From the NCBI GenBank assembly GCA_949130485.1, contig OX422189.1, forward strand, positions 4,958,720 to 5,022,719: DNA of 64,000 nt. The letters are read 5' to 3'. A program made the translations under genes and the position numbers. Position 1 is the stretch's first letter; the number at the start of each line of letters is the position of its first letter. Below the pieces are notes generated by a model. That model saw only the letters and a list, made by a program, of their open reading frames with translations, was not told where the DNA came from and did no database searches. Below are positions 57,842-64,000 of this stretch, one piece after another. This DNA is from Agelas oroides (Eukaryota; Porifera; Demospongiae; Agelasida; Agelasidae).

Positions 57842-59205
57842 GGAGTGTTTTTACGTTGTGTCTCATGTTTTGTTACGCACATTGTTTTAATAGCGATAAT
57901 ACTGTTTTCATGTCACTAACTTTAGTGTTCTTTCACTGTTTTCCTAATATATAAGGTGACAAGCCTTGCTATAATTATGGCCTATTGTAATCTGTCATTG
58001 GTGTCCTTGCACTGTTTTTCCAAGCCATATAAGTGTGGCCTGTTGCGTGTCATTGTTAACAGTATACTAATCATGCAACTGAACTACATTTCACGTTTGA
58101 ATTTATTTATAAGTGTGCATGCATGCTCTGCCTCAGTGGTAACCAATACTGTTGTCTAATGCCTCAAATCCAAGAAGAAATTTTTTCATTCACTCCATAT
58201 AACTACCAGTTGCTGCTTAGGTAGAACGAATGGCTCCATTGTGCTATCCCATAAGGGTACCCCATGGTGTTTCAGTGTTTGTCCTAGGGGGTAACAACAT
58301 ACTAGGATACCTCTGTACTCTCTTGTAAATTTTAGTAAAGTCCCCATAACCCTCCATAAACTACTCCCTCCCCTAGGGGTGTCAAGCCAAAATTTTTGTC
58401 CCAGGGTATATAGGCAAATAACACTGTCACCCATTGGGGGTATACCCTTGGAATAGCCCATTGTATAGTACCACCCCATGACAAACTACCCTCTGCAACC
58501 GTAACAGTTCCCTCTAAGCTGTTAAGCACTTTTGCAGACAATAGAGTGACAAACCCTGTTTAGCTGTGCCACGGCCCGTGTGCTGTGATCCGATACTTCA
58601 CTGGTAAAGCCTTAGGTTCAATGCTGCTTGCTCATGCTCGCCCCACAATGTTCTACATTCCCCTAGTATTGTGCATGTACTCAATATTGAACATGGATGT
58701 GTGTATAGTGTATGCATTGACCACACAGTTGTGAAGTCAGCTTATTATTGTCTGAACCATTGTTGGAGCCCCTCCCCTCTTCATCATGCACCTTAATCCT
58801 CCACTGGTAACAACTTTGTTGTCATAGCAACAGAACATGAAAAATTGAATTTTATTTTCATAATTAGAGCAACGCTGTTTACTTGGCACAACTAGTGATC
58901 CACATAAAAGAACAACAACTTGTTAACCACAACAATGAAATGAAGTTTGTGGTACATAAAAGACAACACAATGTCAGTGTTACAACAAACAATATTAAAG
59001 TGCATAAGCACACAAAAAAACACACACACACACACACACACATTGAGATAATTCTAATGACAATACTCATAGCGACTGAACTAAAATCTGTAAAATTAAT
59101 ACTGAGGTATATGCTCAAACAAAGATAAGTGTGGAGTGAGTATGAGGCAGTCTATTTCTGCTGTTCTCCAGTTCACGCACAAAACACAAAATATATATTA
59201 TCATT
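57842..59205. other. Intergenic between convergent genes; no gene recognised
   Basis: Contains the 3' ends of the GPCR (plus) and Rho GEF (minus). A (CA)n tract lies at about 59017-59042. No other signal. Confidence 0.5.
58851..58856 (-). terminator. Candidate polyadenylation signal of the Rho GEF gene
   Basis: TTTATT on the plus strand reads AATAAA on the minus strand, about 350 bases after the Rho GEF stop codon. I saw no nearer canonical hexamer. Confidence 0.4.
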
Positions 59206-62200
59206 TTAGTAAACCTTCTTTGCTAGCATGGGACTACCAGGTTGAGTTTTTCGGTTTTTCTTGACTTTCTTGTTAGAGGTGGGGATGCCAGGTGTGGAAA
59301 CGTTCAGTTTTTTGGAGCCGCTGGAACTGTCTATTCTGTGTCTTACTCCACTGTCAACTGATTCTGTTATAGCTGTGCAGAAAGAAACATGTACAGACAG
59401 TAGCAATTTGACCAATCAAGGAGCTACATTCATTATTTACACAGGAAGCACACAACTGCTAGTTCTTGCCCCAGCTAAGTGTTCATTGCGCTAGTAACTC
59501 AATGTGCATGCATGCATATTAGCTTTAACATTCGCTTTTTACTGTGTATGCACATATCCTACCATTTATTGGTCATATCACCCCGGCACAGCTGATGAGG
59601 CCTAGTATTGGCTGAAAGCAGTGGTGCCTGCCCTTCATGCCCTTCAAACTGATGGGTTCTAGTTGGTATATGTGGCAGTCCCGGATAGAACTCAAATATT
59701 ATTCCGTCGTGTATTTCGAGTGTATCACCGAGTTTGACGTGCTGTAGCGCTAAGCTTCTGCTAGGGGCGGGGCTCATACACACTTCGTAGACATATCAGA
59801 TATATAGGGCACATATGTGGCAGTCCCGTGTAGAAATCGAAAATTATTCCGTTGCGTATTTCGATCGCATCACTGCGTTCAAAGCCCCATATCGCTGAAC
59901 TTCCGTTAAGGGCAGGGTTCATACGCGCTTCGTAGACTCGTTAGCTATTCGTGCATCTACGAAGCGCGATTGAGCCCTTAACGGAAGTTCAGTGTTATGG
60001 CGCTTCAAACACAGCGATGCGATCGAAATACGCGACGGAATAATCTTCGATTTCTACACGGGACTGTCACATAGGTATTATTTCGTTGTGCCAATTATTC
60101 GCTATTTCCACTGTAGTAATTCATGAGTGTGATATCAAGGGAAAGCTCATGTCACAAGTTACGTAAAACCTGCCTCCCCACCTCCCCCCCCCCCCCCCCC
60201 CCACAAATATGATTCACTCAGTCATTGGTTGCTAGTGCCCTACCTTACCTTGTATGTGTTTTTTACTGAAGCTCTTTCGTCTTCTCCGAGATACAGGCAC
60301 AGCTGTACCACCAAGTGTTACCGCTGCTCTCTTCATTCTCATACATACATTGAAACCTGTGAGGGAGGGGGAGAGGAGGGAGGGGGGGAGTAGGGAGGGG
60401 GGAGAGGAGGGAGGGGGAAGAGGAGGGAGGGGGAAGAGGAGGGAGGGGGGAGAGGAGGTAAGAAAAGAGGAGAGAGGGGAAGAGGAGGAAGGAGGGGAGA
60501 AGAGAGAGAGGGAGAAGAGAGAGAGAAGGAGGTAAAGCAGAAAAAAACAACAACAAGTAAAACCATGAATGATTATTGATGTCCCTTTCTTATCCAACTT
60601 CACAAAGCTGATTATGGCTTGGACTTGCGTTAGAAATGTCACTGTATGTGAGTCTATGGCCAGAGACTGGAACACGATCTTCACGTAAACAAGAAGCAAC
60701 GTAAACATGAAGTCATATAATGTGGAACAGCCCCACTCATGGTTGTCCTATCTGATGTTTTGTACAATGTGATATTCCCTTTCAAGAAGAGTTTATCAGA
60801 TCATGGATTTACCCTAAGAGAGTCAAACATCTTTTAAAGCCAACCTTGTGTAACAGAGGTTAGTTTATAAAAACTACAGGAGGTTCAAAGAGAAACTCAC
60901 AGGAAGTTCCCTAAGTTTGTAACATCTGATTTTCTGTTGAAGATGTTCAATAATATTCCTGGAACTGTTACTCACATAAAGGAAGGAATTTTCCCACCAA
61001 CCCAAATGGCCCCTACAGTGCTCTACTAGACCACAACAAATTCTTGGAACCTCAATCTCATGTTTATTGGTGCCTAGTAATAGCATTTCACTTTGAGGGA
61101 AGCATGCTGCAAAAGTAGCAGCATATCCTACCTTTCTCCATATCCTCCTTGACTCTCTCTCTTTCTCTCTGAAATGCATCCATCCATTGTTTCTTGATCT
61201 CTGCATTCTTGGCAAAGATGACAATCCACTTGTCCTTGGCAATGTTGTTCATTCTCCAAGCGTTCTTCACCTGACTGTTTCCGTGCAGAACTGTAGGAGG
61301 ACACAATAGTTGACACTATCATTAACTCTGATCTCTTGTGACTGAGAACATAGGATGTCTGTCAGGTCAGAATAAAATCCGTGTTCTCACGTGCACACAC
61401 TGTGCTAGCCTCGTTCCCAGGCCCTCGCCCAGCTTCCCGTCGCTTGCAGTACAGTTAAGCAGGAGAGGGTTGGTACATTTTCTCACGTGAATGACGTCAC
61501 ATACAGGGCAAATTATGCGAATGTGGGTGTCACGTAAACTACAAACAACTTCGCCCGCACGCACTAGAGCGTGACTATTCCGAGTTGAAAGATGGCAGCG
61601 CACGAAGGCAATTTTATGTTACTCTTCACGAGACAGTCGGGAGGACAGAGAGTTTTACCAAGACAAAACAGTGAAGACACACAGCAACATTTTAGTCGTG
61701 CTCACCCACGTTCAATTAAAGTCTTTCTACCGTCTTTGTACCCGTGACGTCACTCACGTGAGAAAATGTACCAGGCCCTCTCCCGCTTAACCATACTGCA
61801 AGCGACGGGAAGCTGGGCGAGGACCTGGGAACAAGGCTAACACTGTGCATCTCTGGTTTTACGAACAATAGAGCTAGTAAACTAGCTATCAAACTGTGCA
61901 TCCAGGAACCAGGTTTGGAGTATCACTTACATCCATCAGGAAGATCAACAATGTCGCAGTTGTCCAAGTCCAGTCGACCCTTGTAGGCCAGCTTGCCTCC
62001 AATGGTATCCTGTAGAGCAGAGAGAAGAGGAAGGGGGTTGTGACCGGGTGTTTCAGTAGCCGTAACCTTGGTGCCTCTGTGAGAACTCTTGAGAACCGCA
62101 AGTGATTGCAGCTAAGGGATGGAACCTTACATGTATGGATGTAGTTATGATTCCACTTGCAGATTCCAGGCAAAGTCAACTCTTTTCCCAATTTAAATAT

Positions 62201-63579
62201 AGAGTTTCTTAATCCCATATCAGTGCATGTACATCCCCATTTGAACAAACTCTTGTGTCTTGCTTCGAGGTATAAGACCCTAAATAGGTATGCACATGTA
62301 GCTCGAATCAACTCTTTTCCCAAACTGAAAATGAGCTTCTTTTATCTGTGTATGAACTTAAATTCCCATCGATCAGCACTAGCAAAACAAATAAGATGCA
62401 CTAAAGATGCATGTTTCCATGTCCACTGCACTTTTAACTGCGAACTACCGTAATTCGCTTTTTTTTTCGTCTAGTAAATTTTCGTCAAAAAAATATTTGC
62501 GTAAAATAATTTTCGCACGGACCAAATTGGACAAAAATAATTTTACAAGTCGCGTGTGGTGGGCATTAATTGAGGAGATCACACCGCGTGCCGAAGAGAT
62601 GGCTTGTGAAAAGGAGATGGCTTGTTGTGTTAGAAGCTACCACGTATACAAGGATATATGGGCAGCAGCAGCTATTGGGGAAGTGCTTGTGTGTAGCAGG
62701 GAGCCAACCAACGCGGAAAAATTTTCATTGTAAAATTATATCCGCGTAAAATATTTTCGTACATTTTCTTTGTACGAAAATATTTTTACAACGAAATAAA
62801 AGCGAATTACGGTAGCTTACACCCTTTCTGAAATACATACATACCTGTAGCTTTCTATGACACTCCATACTACAACATGCATGGCACTCAAATTTAGTCT
62901 ATTTCCACTTAAAATACCGATTGATTCATTTGTTCCATTTAGTGCACACCTTCTTGCAGTAGACGAGCTGGTGGTCAAAGAGGAAGAAGTGTCTCTCCTG
63001 TGAGTGTCCTTTCGAGATCTTGTGCAGCTCTCCCGAGTGGACCATCTCAGTGCTCGCATCCAGAATGTCATCACCCTGCATGCATGCATGGTTGAATTGA
63101 CAGACTATAGAGTTACATGTATACATGCAGATATACATGATTGCCGGTTGCACCAATTAAATCCCAGACTTTCTGGTATGAATTAAAGCATTACAGTACA
63201 CTCTATCATAAACACCCTAGCATCCCACCCCTCACACTTTAGGCTAGCTACCATTACAACTATCCTATCTGGGCAACCTTCTCTTAATTCCTCATACTCT
63301 CCTAGCTTGATCATTTAACCCTCTATCGTCCCTATACATTCCGGTCACATAGATGTGTATTCCCTCTCACACATCTTCATCCTATACTCACCCTCACACC
63401 CCTCCCTTCCACCTCACCTTCCAGCTTTCTATCGTCTCCTGCCATCTTCCAATCTTCCCAATGTTCTCCATTCTTCTCTTCTGTTCATTGATCAACATGG
63501 CTACCTCCTTCATGGCTTGCTGAGCAGCAACAACATGAGGATAGTCGGGATGGTCGTCACTTGTGTACTTGAGTAGTTC
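59206..63579 (-). CDS. Rho guanine nucleotide exchange factor (ASEF/collybistin type), last six exons
   Basis: Exons in reading order: 63579-63418, 63075-62950, 62009-61931, 61290-61132, 60356-60249, 59372-59206. All junctions have AG/GT signals and all phases agree, ending in TAA at 59208-59206. They encode about 266 residues. First the end of the DH catalytic domain ([13 protein letters not shown], then [18 protein letters not shown]), then a complete PH domain ([64 protein letters not shown]), then a basic tail with RRRRKSF. DH-PH proteins load GTP on Rac or Cdc42 at the membrane. The [13 protein letters not shown] and YKGRLD stretches are closest to ARHGEF4, SPATA13 and ARHGEF9. The N-terminal part, probably with an SH3 domain, lies past the right edge. 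Confidence 0.9.
59571..59630 (+). ncRNA. Degenerate hammerhead ribozyme in a Rho GEF intron
   Basis: Plus strand CTGATGA (59592-59598), stem II GGCC / GGCT with the same 7-base loop type as at 19187, and GAAA (59614-59617). The cleavage triplet and stem III are lost; a partial stem I (GGCAC with GTGCC) remains. Confidence 0.65.
59667..59800. repeat. Half copy of the neighbouring palindromic element
   Basis: TGGCAGTCCCGGATAGAA to CTTCGTAGACATATCAG repeats, in direct order, the left half of 59811-60074 with about 75-80 percent match by eye. Confidence 0.75.
59811..60074. mobile_element. Palindromic MITE with TGGCAGTCCCGTGTAGAA ends
   Basis: Nearly the full 264 bp form one hairpin: TGGCAGTCCCGTGTAGAA through CTTCCGTTAAGGGC to a short centre and back. 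It lies in the last intron of the Rho GEF gene. Confidence 0.85.
60361..60540. repeat. GGGAGGA-type purine tract
   Basis: 180 bases of G/A on the plus strand in GGGAGGGGGGAGAGGA-like units. On the minus strand it forms the pyrimidine tract just before the acceptor of the exon at 60356. Confidence 0.95.
61406..61839. mobile_element. TAGCCTCG family MITE with unoccupied TTAA site, Rho GEF intron side
   Basis: 434 bp from TAGCCTCGTTCCCAGGCC to CCTGGGAACAAGGCTA; perfect 9-bp duplication ACACTGTGC at 61397-61405 and 61840-61848. It is the paralogue of 22353-23514 without the TTAA element (single TTAA at 61455-61458). Confidence 0.93.
62446..62814. mobile_element. TA-CCGTAATTCGC element with HIRAN-like fragment
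   Basis: TACCGTAATTCGCTTTTTTT to its inverse (AAAGCGAATTACGGTA); inner arms rich in AAAATATTTTCG. It carries the fragment at 62599-62733 and lies in a Rho GEF intron. Confidence 0.85.
62599..62733 (+). pseudogene. HIRAN-like fragment carried by the TIR element
   Basis: 44 codons: [20 protein letters not shown] followed by [11 protein letters not shown], then a run into terminal-repeat sequence and a stop. It matches the first half of 40424-40786 (VRGHHVYKAAWSP, then PVQREVNN). The second half, with VGHVPR, is deleted. Confidence 0.7.
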
Positions 63580-63587
63580 CTGCAAGT

Positions 63588-63830
63588 GAGTGGGTGGGTG
63601 AGTGAGTGAGTGAGTGAGTGAGTGAGTGAGTGAGTGAGTGAGTGAGTGAGTGAGTGAGTGAGTGAGTGAGTGAGTGAGTGAGTGAGTGAGTGAGGGGTGG
63701 GTGAGTGAGTGAGGGGTGGGTGAGTGAGTGAGGGGTGGGTGAGTGAGTGAGTGAGTGGGTGAGTGAGTGAGGGGTGGGTGAGGAGTGGGTGAGTGAGTGA
63801 GTGAGTGGGTGAGTAGGTGGGTGGATGGGT
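63588..63830. repeat. (GAGT)n tract with GAGGGGTGGGT interruptions
   Basis: A tetranucleotide array starting within ten bases of the Rho GEF exon acceptor at 63580. The 3' half has a higher-order unit of GAGTGAGTGAGGGGTGGGT. Confidence 0.97.
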
Positions 63831-63839
63831 GGTAACGTG

Positions 63840-64000
63840 TGGTGTGTGTGCATCATGTGATGTCACCTACACTCAAATTTTTTCTTTCAATCCTCCACAG
63901 CCTACCGACATCCTCAGCTTCACCATCCCATAGCCTCACACACACAGTCACACGCACAGTCACACACACACACACACACATACACACCCGCACACCCATA
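63840..64000. other. Intron or upstream sequence of the Rho GEF gene, ending in CA repeats
   Basis: No DH-domain coding sequence was found here, so the next upstream exon lies beyond the window. CA-rich low complexity from about 63935. Confidence 0.5.

Noticed and set aside
60232..60708. Pro/Ser/Leu-rich and Arg/Glu-rich frames
   Set aside because: They come from the purine tract; only the short part at 60249-60356 is a real Rho GEF exon.
63510..63866. Open frames of SLTHSLTH type
   Set aside because: Product of the GAGT repeat; no start context or neighbours.

Overview
The window is animal nuclear DNA, most likely from a sponge (Demospongiae). The evidence is vertebrate-style spliced genes with GT/AG introns, a RANBP2/NUP358 nucleoporin, a mitochondrial bL36 gene, an intronless GABA-B-like class C GPCR, a STELLO/DUF288 protein, and dense small inverted-repeat transposons. 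A cnidarian or other early-branching animal is not excluded. No rRNA, convincing tRNA or CRISPR was seen.

Layout. 1-6.4 kb: mobile DNA, comprising an inverted duplication, a GC-rich Ty3/gypsy Gag fragment (minus strand) with a primer-binding site, and a TIR element carrying a HIRAN-like fragment. 6.5-7.8 kb: single-exon type II membrane glycosyltransferase-like gene. 7.9-24.2 kb: gene-poor transposon graveyard with several 9-bp-TSD elements, remains of a Naiad-type Penelope-like retroelement (GIY-YIG first, then CxC linker, then RT), an antisense hammerhead ribozyme, and a five-layer nested insertion at 21.7-24.2 kb. 24.5-27.3 kb: large STELLO-type glycosyltransferase exon. 29.05-29.31 kb: MRPL36 on the minus strand, divergent from RANBP2. 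29.6-55.3 kb: RANBP2, about 29 exons and about 3,090 codons, with transposons in many introns. 55.6-57.8 kb: intronless class C GPCR. 59.2-63.6 kb: 3' half of a Rho GEF of the ASEF/collybistin type on the minus strand, running off the right edge.

The most interesting layer is the mobile one. (1) Several unrelated TIR elements end in TA-CCGTA; three carry complete or broken HIRAN-like ORFs. (2) Elements beginning TAGCCTCG or related ends leave perfect 9-bp target duplications. (3) A TTAA-flanked element sits inside one of these, and a second copy at 61.4 kb preserves the empty site. (4) A hammerhead ribozyme block occurs four times, one copy with an intact core. In the host genes, the RANBP2 homologue has two SUMO-ligase-like internal repeats, one in front of each of the last two Ran-binding domains, and no cyclophilin domain.

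The host genes are not an operon. The only clear regulatory link is the 324-bp divergent spacer shared by MRPL36 and RANBP2. RANBP2 and the GPCR lie only about 310 bp apart, tail to head. All calls come from reading the sequence; no database search was possible.
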